From: Cedecea neteri
Lineage (GTDB): Bacteria > Pseudomonadota > Gammaproteobacteria > Enterobacterales > Enterobacteriaceae
NCBI RefSeq assembly: GCF_000758325.1
Contig: NZ_CP009459.1
Span: 1,240,001-1,304,000 of the forward strand
Length of the DNA stretch: 64,000 bases
Direction: 5' to 3'
Shown: piece after piece, positions 10,408 through 21,497 of the stretch
How positions within the stretch are numbered: the first letter of the stretch is position 1
How the letters are laid out: the number at the start of each line of letters is the position of its first letter
Program-made: the position numbers and the translations under genes
Notes under the pieces: generated by a model
Seen by the model: only the letters and a program-made list of their open reading frames with translations
The model's database searches: none
What the model was told of the DNA's origin: nothing

Positions 10408-10519
10408 TTTCTGCTAGATACGATATACAGACGATGAATGTATTGGTTATCGTTATCTTTTCAAAATTCCTTTTGCTATGGAAACAATCCATCGCTAACA
10501 GTTTGTTCAGGGAGGAATT

Positions 10520-10600
10520 ATGTTTAATCTCTTCGGGACAGTTGCATATTTCTACTATGCTGACTTTGCCCATAAATCTTGCAGAGACCTTTCACTGTGA
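10520..10600 (+). CDS. Candidate 26-residue leader ORF coupled to wecA
   Basis: ATG at 10520 is preceded by an excellent Shine-Dalgarno (GGGAGGAATT). The ORF encodes MFNLFGTVAYFYYADFAHKS then CRDLSL, and its TGA (10598-10600) overlaps the GTG start of wecA (10597) as GTGA. wecA itself has only a weak ribosome-binding site, so translation of this ORF may deliver ribosomes to wecA. The peptide is rich in aromatics and starts hydrophobic; I recognise no family. It may be an expressed microprotein or only a translational-coupling device. The evidence is positional only. Confidence 0.5.
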   Translation: MFNLFGTVAYFYYADFAHKSCRDLSL

Positions 10601-11688
10601 ATTTAGTCACCGCCGGAACTGACTTACTCCTAATTTTCATCTTTACTACCGCCTTTTTATTCATTGCACGTAAGGTAGCGAAGAGAATTGGCCTTGTTGA
10701 TAAACCGAATTTCCGTAAGCGCCATCAGGGGTTGATTCCCTTGGTTGGTGGGATCTCTGTTTACGCAGGTATTTGTTTTTCTTTCATACTCGGAAAGTAC
10801 TACATCCCCCACGGCTGGCTTTATTTAACCTGCGCAGGCGTCCTTGTTCTGATCGGTGCGCTTGATGACCGGTTTGATGTAAGAGTGAAGATTCGAGCGT
10901 CAATTCAGGCAGTTATTGGCATCGTAATGATGTTCTATGGCAATCTGCATCTCAGCAGTTTGGGTTATATATTTGGTTCATGGGAATTGGTACTGGGCCC
11001 ATTTGGATATTTCCTGACGCTATTTGCCGTGTGGGCAGCGATCAACGCATTCAACATGGTTGATGGAATTGATGGCTTATTAGGTGGGTTATCATCAGTT
11101 TCGTTTGCTGCGATCGGCATCATTCTGTTCTTTGATGGTCAGTACAGCCTCGCGATGTGGTGCTTTGCCATGATCGTTGCCATCCTGCCATATATTCTGC
11201 TTAACCTTGGTGTGCTTGGACGTCGCTATAAAGTCTTTATGGGAGACGCCGGCAGCACGCTAATCGGTTTTACCATTATCTGGATCTTGCTGGAGACCAC
11301 GCAGGGGCAAACACATGCAATAAGCCCGGTGACTGCGCTATGGATCATTGCGATTCCGCTGATGGACATGATAGCAATTATGTATCGTCGTCTGCGTAAG
11401 GGCATGAGCCCATTCTCCCCGGATCGGCAGCATATTCATCATTTGATCATGCGCGCTGGTTTTACTTCAAGACAGGCGTTTGTGTTGATCACCCTTGCTG
11501 CGGCGTTGCTTGCTGCTATTGGTGTTACCGCTGAGTATCTACATTTTATTCCGGAATGGATAATGTTGGCATTGTTCTTGCTTGCATTTGTGCTATACGA
11601 TTTTTGTATAAAACGCGCCTGGAAAGTGGCGCGTTTTATCCGGCGTCATAAACGTCGCATTCGCAGAAACAGCAACGTAAACATTTAG
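10597..11688 (+). CDS. wecA: UDP-GlcNAc:undecaprenyl-phosphate GlcNAc-1-phosphate transferase
   Basis: Integral membrane enzyme that makes lipid I of ECA and primes many O-antigens by moving GlcNAc-1-P to undecaprenyl phosphate on the cytoplasmic face. 363 residues with about eleven hydrophobic helices. Motifs: GALDDRFD (the magnesium-binding DD pair), NMVDGIDGLLGG, FMGDAGSTLIGF and the C-terminal HIHHLIMRAG. The tail is strongly basic (RRHKRRIRR). The start is GTG 10597, matching the E. coli N-terminus MNLLTVSTDL; the longer frame to 10579 (TTG) is unlikely. It is the first gene of the ECA operon and overlaps the 26-codon ORF. Confidence 0.97.
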   Translation: MNLVTAGTDLLLIFIFTTAFLFIARKVAKRIGLVDKPNFRKRHQGLIPLVGGISVYAGICFSFILGKYYIPHGWLYLTCAGVLVLIGALDDRFDVRVKIRASIQAVIGIVMMFYGNLHLSSLGYIFGSWELVLGPFGYFLTLFAVWAAINAFNMVDGIDGLLGGLSSVSFAAIGIILFFDGQYSLAMWCFAMIVAILPYILLNLGVLGRRYKVFMGDAGSTLIGFTIIWILLETTQGQTHAISPVTALWIIAIPLMDMIAIMYRRLRKGMSPFSPDRQHIHHLIMRAGFTSRQAFVLITLAAALLAAIGVTAEYLHFIPEWIMLALFLLAFVLYDFCIKRAWKVARFIRRHKRRIRRNSNVNI

Positions 11689-11710
11689 TCTGACTTGGAT
11701 TGGGGAAGCG

Positions 11711-12757
11711 ATGAAAGAGCATGTGCCAGGTAATTACCCGGTAGTGGAGAATGAGCTGGATATTCGCGGCTTGTTTCGCACGCTGTGGCTGGGCAAATTC
11801 TGGATTATCGGAATTGCCTTTGTGTTTGCCCTTATTGCGCTGATTTACACCTTTTTAGCGAAACAAGAGTGGAGTGCAACGGCGATCACCGACCGCCCGA
11901 CGGTCAATATGTTGGGGGGCTACTATTCTCAGCAGCAGTTCCTGCGCAACCTCGATGTGAAAGCCAATATGGCGACGACAGATCAGCCTTCGGTCATGGA
12001 TGAAGCGTACAAAGAATTCATCGTACAGCTTTCAGCCTATGATACCCGCAGGGATTTCTGGTTACAGACGGATTACTACAAGCAGCGTCAGGTGGGGAAT
12101 AGCAAAGCCGATGCCGCGCTGTTGGATGAGATCGTCGATAATATTCAGTACACGCCGGGTGACAGCGCTCGTAACATCAGCGATAGCGTGAAGCTGGTGG
12201 CTGAAACAGCCGCTGATGCCAATAACCTTTTGCGGCAATACGTCGCCTTTGCCAGTCAGCGTGCGGCTAGTCATCTAAATGAAGAGCTTACCGGAGCCTG
12301 GGCAGCGCGTACCGTTCAGATGAAAGCGCAGGTAAAACGGCAGGAAGCTGTGGCGCAGTCTATCTACGATCGCAAAATCAAAAGCATTGAGCAGGCACTG
12401 AAAATTGCTCAACAGCAAAATATTACTCGAAGTGAAACGAACGTTCCCGCCGAAGAAGTGCCAGATTCAGAAATGTTCATGCTCGGTCGCCCTATGTTGC
12501 AGGCACGCCTGGAAAGCCTTCAGGCCGCAGGACCTGATTTTGATATCGATTACGATCAAAACCGGGCGATGTTAAATACGCTTAATGTTGGGCCGACCGT
12601 CGATGTTCGTTTCCAGACCTACCGCTATTTACGCACGCCGGAAGAGCCAGTTAAGCGTGACAGCCCTCGTCGTGCATTCTTGCTGATTATGTGGGGTGCG
12701 GTTGGGGCACTTGTTGGTGCTGGCGTAGCTTTAGCTCGCCGTCCAAAGACCGCGTAG
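11711..12757 (+). CDS. wzzE: ECA polysaccharide chain-length regulator WzzE
   Basis: Polysaccharide co-polymerase class 1 of the inner membrane that sets the modal length of ECA chains made by WzyE. 348 residues, equal to E. coli. There is one membrane segment at about 29-50 and a second at about 322-342. Between them lies a large periplasmic coiled-coil region, and the Pro-rich [13 protein letters not shown] precedes TM2. It starts at ATG 11711 after GGGGAAG and follows wecA by 22 bp. Confidence 0.97.
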   Translation: MKEHVPGNYPVVENELDIRGLFRTLWLGKFWIIGIAFVFALIALIYTFLAKQEWSATAITDRPTVNMLGGYYSQQQFLRNLDVKANMATTDQPSVMDEAYKEFIVQLSAYDTRRDFWLQTDYYKQRQVGNSKADAALLDEIVDNIQYTPGDSARNISDSVKLVAETAADANNLLRQYVAFASQRAASHLNEELTGAWAARTVQMKAQVKRQEAVAQSIYDRKIKSIEQALKIAQQQNITRSETNVPAEEVPDSEMFMLGRPMLQARLESLQAAGPDFDIDYDQNRAMLNTLNVGPTVDVRFQTYRYLRTPEEPVKRDSPRRAFLLIMWGAVGALVGAGVALARRPKTA

Positions 12758-12819
12758 GCCCTTTATCTTGTGGAGGAGCGATGGAATGCCTCCACTTTAT
12801 TCAACATAAGAGAATCACC

Positions 12820-13950
12820 GTGAAAGTATTAACCGTTTTTGGCACGCGCCCGGAAGCTATTAAAATGGCGCCGCTGGTGGATGCGTTGGCAAAAGACGCG
12901 TTTTTTGACGCGAAAGTATGTGTAACGGCACAGCATCGTGAGATGCTGGATCAGGTATTACACCTCTTTTCCATTACGCCAGACTATGACTTAAACATTA
13001 TGAAACCGGGGCAGGGCTTGACGGAAATTACCTGCCGTATTCTGGAAGGGCTGAAGCCTATTTTGGAATCCTTTAAGCCGGATGTTGTTCTGGTACATGG
13101 CGATACAACCACGACCGTTGCTGCAAGCCTTGCTGCCTTCTACCAGCGGATTCCTGTTGGACACGTTGAGGCGGGGTTACGTACCGGTGACCTTTACTCC
13201 CCGTGGCCGGAGGAAGCAAACCGTACATTAACCGGACATCTTGCTTCCTGGCATTTTGCACCGACGGAAAACTCGCGTCAGAACCTGTTGAAAGAAAATA
13301 TCAGCGAACAAAAAATCTTCGTGACTGGCAATAGCGTTATTGATGCCTTGCTCTCAGTGCGAGATCGCGTCCTGACTCAAGAAGCTGTACGCCAGGAAAT
13401 AGAGGCGAAACACCCTTTCCTCGATGCCGGAAAAAAAATGATTCTGGTCACCGGACACCGTCGCGAAAGTTTTGGGGAAGGGTTTGAACGTATTTGCCAC
13501 GCGCTGGCAAAAATTGCCGCACAAAACAGCGATGTGCAAATCGTATATCCGGTTCATATGAATCCAAACGTCAGTGAACCGGTAAGACGAATTTTAGGGC
13601 ACGTTGATAACGTGGTGTTGATCGAGCCTCAGGAGTATCTGCCGTTTGTTTATCTCATGGATCGCGCCTGGCTTATTTTGACGGATTCCGGTGGGATTCA
13701 GGAAGAGGCCCCTTCTCTTGGGAAGCCTGTTTTAGTGATGCGTGAAACCACTGAACGTCCTGAAGCTGTTGCCGCAGGCACTGTGCGGTTGGTGGGGACT
13801 GATGAAGAGCGAATTGTGGCAGAAGTCACTCGATTGCTCCGTGATGAGCAGGAATATCAGGCGATGAGCCGTGCCCATAACCCTTACGGGGATGGAGAAG
13901 CCTGCAGCCGTATTTTGAATGCCTTAAAACAACATCAGGTGAGATCATGA
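12820..13950 (+). CDS. wecB: UDP-GlcNAc 2-epimerase (non-hydrolysing)
   Basis: Interconverts UDP-GlcNAc and UDP-ManNAc, supplying the ManNAcA branch of ECA. 376 residues from GTG 12820 ([19 protein letters not shown]), equal to E. coli. GT-B fold motifs: [46 protein letters not shown]. An alternative ATG at 12781, in the same frame and preceded by the stronger Shine-Dalgarno GTGGAGG, would add 13 residues. I keep 12820 because of family length, but the ATG cannot be excluded. The gene overlaps wecC by ATGA. Confidence 0.95.
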   Translation: MKVLTVFGTRPEAIKMAPLVDALAKDAFFDAKVCVTAQHREMLDQVLHLFSITPDYDLNIMKPGQGLTEITCRILEGLKPILESFKPDVVLVHGDTTTTVAASLAAFYQRIPVGHVEAGLRTGDLYSPWPEEANRTLTGHLASWHFAPTENSRQNLLKENISEQKIFVTGNSVIDALLSVRDRVLTQEAVRQEIEAKHPFLDAGKKMILVTGHRRESFGEGFERICHALAKIAAQNSDVQIVYPVHMNPNVSEPVRRILGHVDNVVLIEPQEYLPFVYLMDRAWLILTDSGGIQEEAPSLGKPVLVMRETTERPEAVAAGTVRLVGTDEERIVAEVTRLLRDEQEYQAMSRAHNPYGDGEACSRILNALKQHQVRS

Positions 13951-15209
13951 GTTTTTCCACCATCTCCGTTATTGGCCTTGGTTACATCGGCCTGCCTACC
14001 GCTGCCGCATTTGCTTCCAGCAAGCGAAAAGTCATCGGCGTGGACATTAACCAGCGGGCGGTGGACACCATTAATCGAGGTGAAATTCACATTGTTGAAC
14101 CTGATTTAGACAAAGTGGTGAAATCTGCCGTTGAGGGGGGATACCTGAGCGCCACCGTGCAGCCCGTTGAGGCCGATGCTTATCTGATTGCGGTGCCAAC
14201 CCCTTTTAAGGGCGATCATGAACCCGACATGGTTTATGTGAAATCTGCTGCAGAATCCATTGCGCCCGTACTTAAGAAAGGGGTACTTGTCGTGCTGGAA
14301 TCAACCTCTCCCGTTGGCGCGACGGAGCAAATGGCTGAATGGCTGGCTGCCCTGCGTCCGGATTTGAGCTTCCCTCAACAGGTAGGGGAGCTTGCGGATA
14401 TCAATATTGCCTATTGCCCGGAACGCGTTTTACCGGGACAGGTTATGGTTGAGCTCATCAAAAATGACCGCGTCGTTGGCGGTATGACGCCGGTATGTTC
14501 TGCCCGTGCGAGCGAGTTGTATAATATTTTCCTTAAAGGCGAATGTATTATCACCAACTCTCGCACAGCCGAAATGTGCAAACTGACGGAAAACAGCTTC
14601 CGCGATGTCAATATTGCTTTTGCTAACGAACTCTCTCTGATTTGTGCCGATCAGGGGATTAACGTTTGGGAACTTATCCGCCTGGCCAATCGCCATCCTC
14701 GCGTGAATGTGCTGCAGCCTGGGCCCGGCGTTGGCGGGCACTGTATTGCGGTCGATCCGTGGTTTATCGTTTCGCAAAACCCTGAACAGGCTCGTCTTAT
14801 CCGTACCGCACGTGAAGTGAACGACAACAAGCCGCTCTGGGTCATTAATCAGGTTAAAGCTGCGATAGCCGACTGCCTGGCTGAAACGGGCCGCCGCGCC
14901 AGCGAACTCACCATTGCCTGCTTCGGACTTGCTTTTAAACCCAACATTGACGATTTACGTGAAAGTCCGGCAATGGAAATTGCTGAGGTACTGGCCGAAT
15001 GGCACAGCGGTAAAACATTGGTGGTGGAACCCAATATCCACGAGTTACCTGGGAAGCTTGTCGGTCACTGTGAATTAACTTCGGCAGACGCCGCGCTTGC
15101 GCAGGCTGACGTGCTGGTGATGCTGGTCGATCATAAAGAATTTAAAGCTGTTCCTGCTGATAAGGTGCATCAGCCGTGGATTGTCGATACCAAAGGCGTT
15201 TGGCGATAA
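13947..15209 (+). CDS. wecC: UDP-N-acetyl-D-mannosamine dehydrogenase
   Basis: Oxidises UDP-ManNAc to UDP-ManNAcA with two NAD+. 420 residues, as in E. coli. The N-terminal Rossmann motif [10 protein letters not shown] starts at residue 10, and the catalytic cysteine is 266 in [32 protein letters not shown] marks the C-terminal UDP-binding domain of the UDP-glucose/GDP-mannose dehydrogenase family. It overlaps the wecB stop by 4 bp. Confidence 0.98.
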   Translation: MSFSTISVIGLGYIGLPTAAAFASSKRKVIGVDINQRAVDTINRGEIHIVEPDLDKVVKSAVEGGYLSATVQPVEADAYLIAVPTPFKGDHEPDMVYVKSAAESIAPVLKKGVLVVLESTSPVGATEQMAEWLAALRPDLSFPQQVGELADINIAYCPERVLPGQVMVELIKNDRVVGGMTPVCSARASELYNIFLKGECIITNSRTAEMCKLTENSFRDVNIAFANELSLICADQGINVWELIRLANRHPRVNVLQPGPGVGGHCIAVDPWFIVSQNPEQARLIRTAREVNDNKPLWVINQVKAAIADCLAETGRRASELTIACFGLAFKPNIDDLRESPAMEIAEVLAEWHSGKTLVVEPNIHELPGKLVGHCELTSADAALAQADVLVMLVDHKEFKAVPADKVHQPWIVDTKGVWR

Positions 15210-15215
15210 CTGACG

Positions 15216-15893
15216 ATGAACCCAATTCACGGCACCCTGGTTTCCCTGGACTGGGAAAATCGTTTCTTTGACGTAAACAGCTGCGCGGTTCGCTTCTCTG
15301 AGAAAGCCCCTGTGCTACAGGAAGAGCAGTTAGATGCCTGGTCACGCGTCCAGGCAAAAATTCCCGCTCATCGCACCGACTGGCTGGATGGTCTGCAGCA
15401 GCTTGGCTTCCAGCTTGTCGAAGGTGAAGTGGATTTGGCCCTTTCTGTTGGCACGCAAAATGCAAATATTCACCTCGATATCGCCCAGCCGAATGATATC
15501 CCTTCGCTTCGCCAGGCGGCTTCTCAGGTATTCACGCAAAGCCGCTTTCGTACGCCCTGGTATAAGACCGGGGACAGCGGCAATTTCTATGCGCAATGGA
15601 TTGAAAACGCCGTCCTTGGCACGTTCGATCATCAGTGCCTGTTGCTGCAGAACGGTGATGAGTCCTTGGGCTTTGTGACGTTGCGGCAGTTAAATGATGT
15701 GGAGGCCAGAATTGGCCTGCTTGCCGGACGAGGATTAGGCGAGGAGCTGATGTCTGCTGCGCAAGACTGGTGTCGTCAGCGTGGTTTGCAAACCCTGCGG
15801 GTAGCAACTCAGGTGAGTAATACTGCCGCGCTTCGTCGCTACATTAAAAGCGGTGCGACCATAGAAAGCACTGCCTTTTGGTTATACAGGTGA
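15216..15893 (+). CDS. wecD: dTDP-fucosamine N-acetyltransferase
   Basis: GNAT-fold acetyltransferase that acetylates TDP-4-amino-4,6-dideoxy-D-galactose to TDP-Fuc4NAc, the third ECA sugar. 225 residues (E. coli 224). The N-terminal half is poorly conserved. The C-terminal GNAT core is clear: [33 protein letters not shown] (acetyl-CoA loop), and [24 protein letters not shown]. It follows wecC by 6 bp and precedes wecE by 4 bp. Confidence 0.95.
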   Translation: MNPIHGTLVSLDWENRFFDVNSCAVRFSEKAPVLQEEQLDAWSRVQAKIPAHRTDWLDGLQQLGFQLVEGEVDLALSVGTQNANIHLDIAQPNDIPSLRQAASQVFTQSRFRTPWYKTGDSGNFYAQWIENAVLGTFDHQCLLLQNGDESLGFVTLRQLNDVEARIGLLAGRGLGEELMSAAQDWCRQRGLQTLRVATQVSNTAALRRYIKSGATIESTAFWLYR

Positions 15894-15897
15894 AAAA

Positions 15898-17028
15898 ATG
15901 ATCCCATTTAACGCTCCGCCGGTCGTTGGTACAGAACTTGAATACATGCAGGCTGCTATGGGTAGCGGCAAACTGTGCGGAGACGGGGGATTTACCCGTC
16001 GCTGTCAGCAGTGGATGGAGCAGCGTTTTGGCAGCAAGAAAGTGCTGCTGACGCCGTCTTGCACAGCTTCGCTGGAGATGGCCGCTATCCTGCTGGATAT
16101 CAAGCCAGGCGATGAAGTGATCATGCCGAGCTACACCTTCGTTTCGACGGCTAATGCCTTTGTGCTCCGGGGCGCGGTCATTGTGTTTGTAGACGTACGT
16201 CCTGACACCATGAACATCGACGAAACCAAAATAGAAGCGGCGATTACCGAAAAAACTCGCGCTATTGTGCCGGTTCATTACGCAGGTGTGGCCTGTGAAA
16301 TGGATACCATCATGGCCATCGCCAAAAAACATAACCTGTTTGTAGTGGAAGATGCCGCTCAGGGCGTGATGTCGACTTATAAAGGCCGCGCGCTGGGTGC
16401 AATTGGCCACATCGGGTGTTTTAGTTTTCATGAGACGAAAAACTATACCGCGGGTGGTGAAGGTGGTGCGACGCTAATTAACGACCCTGCTTTAATCGAG
16501 CGGGCAGAAATTATTCGTGAAAAAGGCACCAACCGCAGTCAGTTCTTCCGCGGTCAGGTGGATAAATACACCTGGCGTGATATTGGCTCAAGCTACCTGA
16601 TGGCCGACCTGCAGGCAGCTTATCTTTGGGCGCAGCTTGAAGCGGCAGAACAGATTAACCAGCAGCGCCTGAAGCTGTGGCAAACCTATCACGATGCCCT
16701 TTTGCCATTAGCAAAAGCCGGGCGTATCGAACTTCCGACTATTCCTCAAAACTGCGTGCAGAACGCCCATATGTTTTACATCAAGCTACGCGATATTGAA
16801 GATCGCAGCGCGCTGATTTCCTACCTGAAAGAAGCGGAAATCATGGCGGTGTTTCATTATATTCCGCTGCATGCCTGCCCTGCGGGTGAGAAGTTTGGCC
16901 GCTTCCACGGGGAAGATCGTTTTACAACCCGCGAAAGCGAACGTCTGCTGCGCCTGCCGCTGTTCTACAACTTATCGTCGGTGAACCAACGCACTGTCAT
17001 CAATACGCTGCAAAGTTACTTCGCCTGA
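15898..17028 (+). CDS. wecE: dTDP-4-amino-4,6-dideoxygalactose transaminase
   Basis: PLP-dependent sugar aminotransferase (DegT/DnrJ/EryC1 family) that makes TDP-Fuc4N from the 4-keto sugar, using glutamate. 376 residues, equal to E. coli. The Schiff-base lysine is K181 in CFSFHETKNYTAGGEGG, and VEDAAQGV supplies the PLP-ring aspartate. The start ATG follows the wecD stop with the Shine-Dalgarno inside the wecD end. Confidence 0.97.
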   Translation: MIPFNAPPVVGTELEYMQAAMGSGKLCGDGGFTRRCQQWMEQRFGSKKVLLTPSCTASLEMAAILLDIKPGDEVIMPSYTFVSTANAFVLRGAVIVFVDVRPDTMNIDETKIEAAITEKTRAIVPVHYAGVACEMDTIMAIAKKHNLFVVEDAAQGVMSTYKGRALGAIGHIGCFSFHETKNYTAGGEGGATLINDPALIERAEIIREKGTNRSQFFRGQVDKYTWRDIGSSYLMADLQAAYLWAQLEAAEQINQQRLKLWQTYHDALLPLAKAGRIELPTIPQNCVQNAHMFYIKLRDIEDRSALISYLKEAEIMAVFHYIPLHACPAGEKFGRFHGEDRFTTRESERLLRLPLFYNLSSVNQRTVINTLQSYFA

Positions 17029-17029
17029 G

Positions 17030-18280
17030 ATGTCGTTAGCTAAAGCTTCAGTGTGGACCGCCGGGTCCACGCTGGTAAAAATTGGTGCCGGGTTGCTGGT
17101 GGTCAAAATGCTGGCCGTGGCCTTTGGCCCGTCGGGCGTGGGGCTTGCCGGCAATTTTCGTCAAATGGTTACCGTGCTGGGCGTGCTTGCCGGGGCGGGT
17201 ATTTTTAACGGTGTTACCAAATATGTTGCCGAACATCATGATAACCCGGAGCAGCTAAAGCGGGTGCTAGGCACCTCCTCTGCAATGGTGCTCGGATTCT
17301 CTTCCCTGCTGGCTGTGATATTCGTTCTGGCTGCACGGCCAATCAGCATCGGGTTGTTTGGCCATGCGGACTACCAGAACCTGGTGCGTCTGGTGGCACT
17401 GGTCCAGATGGGTATTGCCTGGGCGAACCTGTCGCTGGCCATTATGAAGGGGTTTCGTGATGCGGCGGGTAATGCACTTGCGTTAATTGCAGGCAGCGTA
17501 ATTGGCGTGCTGGCTTATTATGCTTGCTATCGCTTCGGCGGCTATCAGGGGGCGCTGTTAGGCCTCGCGTTAGTCCCCGCTTTGGTAGTCGTTCCTGCGA
17601 TGTTTATGCTGGTAAGGCGTGAACATGTGCCGCCTGGCTATTTGAAACCGAGCTGGGATAAGCTGCTGGCCAGTCATCTTGGTAAGTTCACGCTCATGGC
17701 GCTGATCACCTCAGTGACGCTCCCCGTGGCCTATGTGATGATGCGAAACCTGCTGGCGGAACACTACAGCTGGGACGAGGTCGGTATTTGGCAGGGGGTG
17801 AGCAGTATTTCTGATGCTTATTTGCAGTTTATCACTGCATCTTTTAGCGTTTACCTGTTGCCGACGCTTGCTCGTCTGAAAGAAAAGAGCGCTATCACGC
17901 GTGAAATTGTGCGCTCGCTGAAGTTTGTTCTGCCGGCCGTGGCAGCCGCAAGCCTGACCGTCTGGCTGCTGCGTGATTTCGCCATCTGGCTACTGTTTTC
18001 ACCAAAATTCATCGCCATGCGTGATTTATTTGCCTGGCAACTGGTGGGGGACGTCCTGAAGGTAGGGGCCTATGTGTTTGGCTATTTAGTTATCGCCAGG
18101 GCGTCGCTGCGCTTTTATATTTTGACTGAAATCAGTCAGTTTGTTCTGTTAACCGGCTTTTCGCGCTGGTTGATACCCGCTCACGGTGCGCTGGGTGCGG
18201 CTCAGGCTTATATGGCTACCTATATTGTTTATTTTGCGCTCTGCTGTGGCGTATTTCTTATTTATCGTGGACGAGCATGA
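17030..18280 (+). CDS. wzxE: ECA lipid III flippase WzxE
   Basis: MATE/Wzx-type transporter that moves undecaprenyl-PP-linked ECA trisaccharide across the inner membrane. 416 residues, as in E. coli, with about twelve hydrophobic helices and few charged residues inside them. Conserved blocks include [28 protein letters not shown] and [16 protein letters not shown]. It begins 1 bp after the wecE stop and overlaps wecF by 4 bp. Confidence 0.97.
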   Translation: MSLAKASVWTAGSTLVKIGAGLLVVKMLAVAFGPSGVGLAGNFRQMVTVLGVLAGAGIFNGVTKYVAEHHDNPEQLKRVLGTSSAMVLGFSSLLAVIFVLAARPISIGLFGHADYQNLVRLVALVQMGIAWANLSLAIMKGFRDAAGNALALIAGSVIGVLAYYACYRFGGYQGALLGLALVPALVVVPAMFMLVRREHVPPGYLKPSWDKLLASHLGKFTLMALITSVTLPVAYVMMRNLLAEHYSWDEVGIWQGVSSISDAYLQFITASFSVYLLPTLARLKEKSAITREIVRSLKFVLPAVAAASLTVWLLRDFAIWLLFSPKFIAMRDLFAWQLVGDVLKVGAYVFGYLVIARASLRFYILTEISQFVLLTGFSRWLIPAHGALGAAQAYMATYIVYFALCCGVFLIYRGRA

Positions 18281-19356
18281 CAACACTGATTCACGTATTG
18301 GGATCTGATATCCCGCATCATAATCAGACGGTATTACGTTTTTTTAACGACGTCCTGGCTGACACGACTCCCTATGCTCGAGAATTCCTCGTGGTGTCCG
18401 GGGACCAAACTCTGCTGCCTGCTTTTCCGGCGCTTTCGATCGCCCTTTATCCGTCGAAGAAGGCTATTGCCGCAGACGTTCTGGCAAAAGCTCGAGCTAA
18501 CCGGCAGCAGCGTTTCTTTTTTCACGGGCAGTTTAACAGCAGCCTGTGGATAGCTTTGCTAACCGGAGGCATGAAGCCAGAGCAAATGAACTGGCATATC
18601 TGGGGAGCCGATCTTTATGAGGTTTCCCGCAGCATTAAATTTCGACTTTTTTACCAGTTACGCCGTTTTGCCCAAGGGCGAGTTGGGCGCGTTTACGCCA
18701 CGCGTGGGGATTTAAGCTATTTCCACCACCGGCACCCGCAGGTGCCCGGCGAGCTGCTGTATTTCCCAACGCGTATGGACCCAGGCCTCAATATGATGGC
18801 TGATGATCCGCAGCGCAGCGGGAGGTTAACGTTGCTGGTAGGAAACTCCGGCGATCGCAGTAACCGGCATATTGATGCCCTCAAAGCTATTCATCAGCAA
18901 TTTGGCGACACGGTGCGCATTATTGTGCCGATGGGTTATCCGGAAAATAACGAAGCTTACATTGCAGAGGTCAGGCAGGCTGGTAGCGGTTTGTTTAGCC
19001 CGGAAAACCTTGACGTGCTGACGGAAAAAATCGAATTCAATGATTACCTCAATCTGCTGCGCCAGTGCGATCTCGGCTACTTTATCTTTGAACGCCAGCA
19101 GGGTATCGGCACGCTTTGTTTATTAATTCAGGCCGGGATCCCCTGCGTGCTGAACCGCAAAAATCCGTTCTGGCAGGACATGGTCGAGCAGCATATTCCG
19201 GTGCTCTTTACCGGGGATGCACTTGATGAAGCGACTGTGCGGGAAGCCCAGCGCCAGCTACGCTTACTGGACAAACAAAACATCGCTTTCTTTAACCCTA
19301 ACTATATCGATGGGTGGCATCACGCGTTGAGCATCGCGGCTGGAGAGCAAAAATGA
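18277..19356 (+). CDS. wecF: TDP-Fuc4NAc:lipid II Fuc4NAc transferase
   Basis: Glycosyltransferase family 56 enzyme that adds the last sugar to make ECA lipid III at the cytoplasmic face of the inner membrane. 359 residues, equal to E. coli WecF. Recognisable blocks: [57 protein letters not shown]. It overlaps both neighbours by ATGA, so it is likely translationally coupled within the operon. Confidence 0.97.
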   Translation: MTTLIHVLGSDIPHHNQTVLRFFNDVLADTTPYAREFLVVSGDQTLLPAFPALSIALYPSKKAIAADVLAKARANRQQRFFFHGQFNSSLWIALLTGGMKPEQMNWHIWGADLYEVSRSIKFRLFYQLRRFAQGRVGRVYATRGDLSYFHHRHPQVPGELLYFPTRMDPGLNMMADDPQRSGRLTLLVGNSGDRSNRHIDALKAIHQQFGDTVRIIVPMGYPENNEAYIAEVRQAGSGLFSPENLDVLTEKIEFNDYLNLLRQCDLGYFIFERQQGIGTLCLLIQAGIPCVLNRKNPFWQDMVEQHIPVLFTGDALDEATVREAQRQLRLLDKQNIAFFNPNYIDGWHHALSIAAGEQK

Positions 19357-20714
19357 GTCTGACGCAATTTGGCGGGTTATTTGTTGTCTGGTTCCTGTCG
19401 GTCGGGTTTATCGGATTGTTGACGTATCAAGAGTTCCGCCGCGTGCGCTTTAACTTCAACGTCTTCTTTTCACTGCTTTACCTGTTGACCTTTTTCTTCG
19501 GCTTTCCGTTTACCTGTACCCTGGTGTTTCGTTTTGGGGTATCGGTGGTGCCCGCGGATGTGCTGTTGCAGGCTCAGCTCGCGGCGGCCTGTTTCTATGG
19601 CATTTACTATGTGACCTATAAAACGCGGCTTAGGGCGAAGGCAGGGCACACGAATCGGCGCCCGCTATTTACCATGAATCGCGTTGAGACGCACCTGACG
19701 TGGCTGATGCTGGTGTTGGTGGCTTTGATCAGCGTCGGTATCTTCTTTGCCCATAACGGCTTCCTGTTGTTTAAGCTGCATTCTTACAGCCAAATTTTCT
19801 CCAGTGAAGTGTCAGGCGTAGCGCTTAAGCGCTTCTTCTATTTCTTTATACCGGCCATGCTGGTGGTGTACTTCCTGCGTCAGGACAGCCGGGCCTGGAT
19901 CTTCTTCCTGGTCAGTACTGTGGGTTTCGGCCTGTTAACGTACATGATTGTCGGCGGGACTCGTGCCAACATCATCATCGCCTTCGCCATCTTCTTGTTT
20001 ATCGGTATTATTCGCGGGTGGATCTCTCTCTGGATGCTGGCGGCGGCGGGTGTGCTAGGTATCGTCGGGATGTTCTGGCTGGCGCTTAAGCGATACGGCC
20101 TGAACGTCAGCGGTGACGAAGCGTTTTATACCTTCCTTTATTTGACCCGAGATACGTTCTCTCCATGGGAGAATCTTGGTCTCTTGCTGCAAAACTACGA
20201 CAAGATTGAATTCCAGGGGCTCGCACCTATTATTCGAGATTTCTACGTATTTATCCCCAGCTGGGTCTGGCCAGATCGCCCTGGCACGGTGCTGAATACC
20301 GCGAACTATTTCACCTGGCAGGTGCTGAACAACCATTCGGGACTGGCCATTTCCCCAACGTTGATCGGCTCACTGGTAGTGATGGGCGGCGTGTGGTTTA
20401 TCCCACTAGGCGCGGTTGTCGTTGGGCTGATTATCAAATGGTTTGACTGGCTGTACGAGTTGGCGAACAGGGAAAGCAACCGCTATAAAGCGGCGATTAT
20501 CTACGCGTTCTGCTTCGGGGCGATTTTCAATATGATCGTTCTGGCCCGTGAAGGACTGGACTCTTTCGTGTCACGCGTGGTGTTCTTCCTGGTCATTTTT
20601 GGCGTCTGCCTGGCTGTGGCAAAATTACTTTATTGGCTATTTGAAAGCGCAGGGCTTATTCATCAGCGCCTGCGCCGCGTGCCTGCGCCTGCCGCCGATA
20701 CGCAAAATGCATGA
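19353..20714 (+). CDS. wzyE: ECA polymerase WzyE
   Basis: Polytopic inner-membrane polymerase that joins ECA repeat units in the periplasm. 453 residues (E. coli 450) with about eleven to twelve membrane segments. Highly conserved stretches: [42 protein letters not shown] and [13 protein letters not shown]. The start is ATG 19353, in the ATGA overlap with wecF. The C-terminal ~15 residues (Ala/Pro-rich) diverge from E. coli. Confidence 0.97.
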   Translation: MSLTQFGGLFVVWFLSVGFIGLLTYQEFRRVRFNFNVFFSLLYLLTFFFGFPFTCTLVFRFGVSVVPADVLLQAQLAAACFYGIYYVTYKTRLRAKAGHTNRRPLFTMNRVETHLTWLMLVLVALISVGIFFAHNGFLLFKLHSYSQIFSSEVSGVALKRFFYFFIPAMLVVYFLRQDSRAWIFFLVSTVGFGLLTYMIVGGTRANIIIAFAIFLFIGIIRGWISLWMLAAAGVLGIVGMFWLALKRYGLNVSGDEAFYTFLYLTRDTFSPWENLGLLLQNYDKIEFQGLAPIIRDFYVFIPSWVWPDRPGTVLNTANYFTWQVLNNHSGLAISPTLIGSLVVMGGVWFIPLGAVVVGLIIKWFDWLYELANRESNRYKAAIIYAFCFGAIFNMIVLAREGLDSFVSRVVFFLVIFGVCLAVAKLLYWLFESAGLIHQRLRRVPAPAADTQNA

Positions 20715-20725
20715 CAAGGATATTC

Positions 20726-21466
20726 ATGAACAACTCTACTGAAGCCCCTTTTTATACTCTCCGTGGCCTTGACCTGTTGGGGTGGCGAGATATGCAGCAT
20801 GCGCTGGATTATCTCTATGCGGGGGGGCGATTGCGTCAGGGGACGTTAGTGGCGATTAATGCCGAAAAAGTGCTGACGGCAGAAGACGATGAGCAAACTC
20901 GCGGCCTTATTGCGGCAGCGGAATACAAATACGCCGACGGCATCAGCGTCGTTCGCTCCATCCGGAAAAAATACCCTGAAGCAGTGGTTAATCGCGTAGC
21001 GGGGGCCGATCTGTGGGAAGCCTTGATGGTGCGGGCGGGTCAGGAAGGAACCCCGGTATTTTTAGTGGGTGGTCAGCCCGATGTTCTTGCACAGACCGAA
21101 GCTAAGCTACGACAGCTTTGGCAGGTCAATATTGTCGGCAGCCAGGACGGTTATTTTACCGATGCGCAGCGGCCAGCCTTGTTTGATCGCATTCGTGACA
21201 GTGGGGCGGAGCTTGTTACCGTCGCGATGGGCTCGCCACGTCAGGAGATCCTGATGCAGGCGTGCCGCAAGGTACATCCCCACGCGCTTTATATGGGCGT
21301 GGGCGGAACATATGACGTATTTACCGGGCGAGTAAAGCGGGCGCCTAAGGTCTGGCAAAAATTCGGGCTGGAGTGGTTATACCGGCTGTTAGCCCAGCCA
21401 ACCAGAATCAAAAGACAGCTCAGGCTGCTGCGCTATCAGCGCTGGCATCTGACCGGCAAGCTTTAA
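20726..21466 (+). CDS. wecG: UDP-ManNAcA transferase WecG
   Basis: Glycosyltransferase family 26 (WecG/TagA/CpsF) enzyme that adds ManNAcA to lipid I to form ECA lipid II. 246 residues from ATG 20726, the E. coli length, preceded by AAGGA. An ATG at 20711 that overlaps the wzyE stop would add 5 residues. Motifs: [53 protein letters not shown]. Last gene of the ECA operon. Confidence 0.97.
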   Translation: MNNSTEAPFYTLRGLDLLGWRDMQHALDYLYAGGRLRQGTLVAINAEKVLTAEDDEQTRGLIAAAEYKYADGISVVRSIRKKYPEAVVNRVAGADLWEALMVRAGQEGTPVFLVGGQPDVLAQTEAKLRQLWQVNIVGSQDGYFTDAQRPALFDRIRDSGAELVTVAMGSPRQEILMQACRKVHPHALYMGVGGTYDVFTGRVKRAPKVWQKFGLEWLYRLLAQPTRIKRQLRLLRYQRWHLTGKL

Positions 21467-21473
21467 ACCTTTC

Positions 21474-21497
21474 AACGCGCTCATCCGGGCGCGTTTT
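21474..21497 (+). terminator. ECA operon terminator
   Basis: AACGCGC-loop-GCGCGTT followed by TTGCTTT, starting 8 nt after the wecG stop. Confidence 0.8.
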
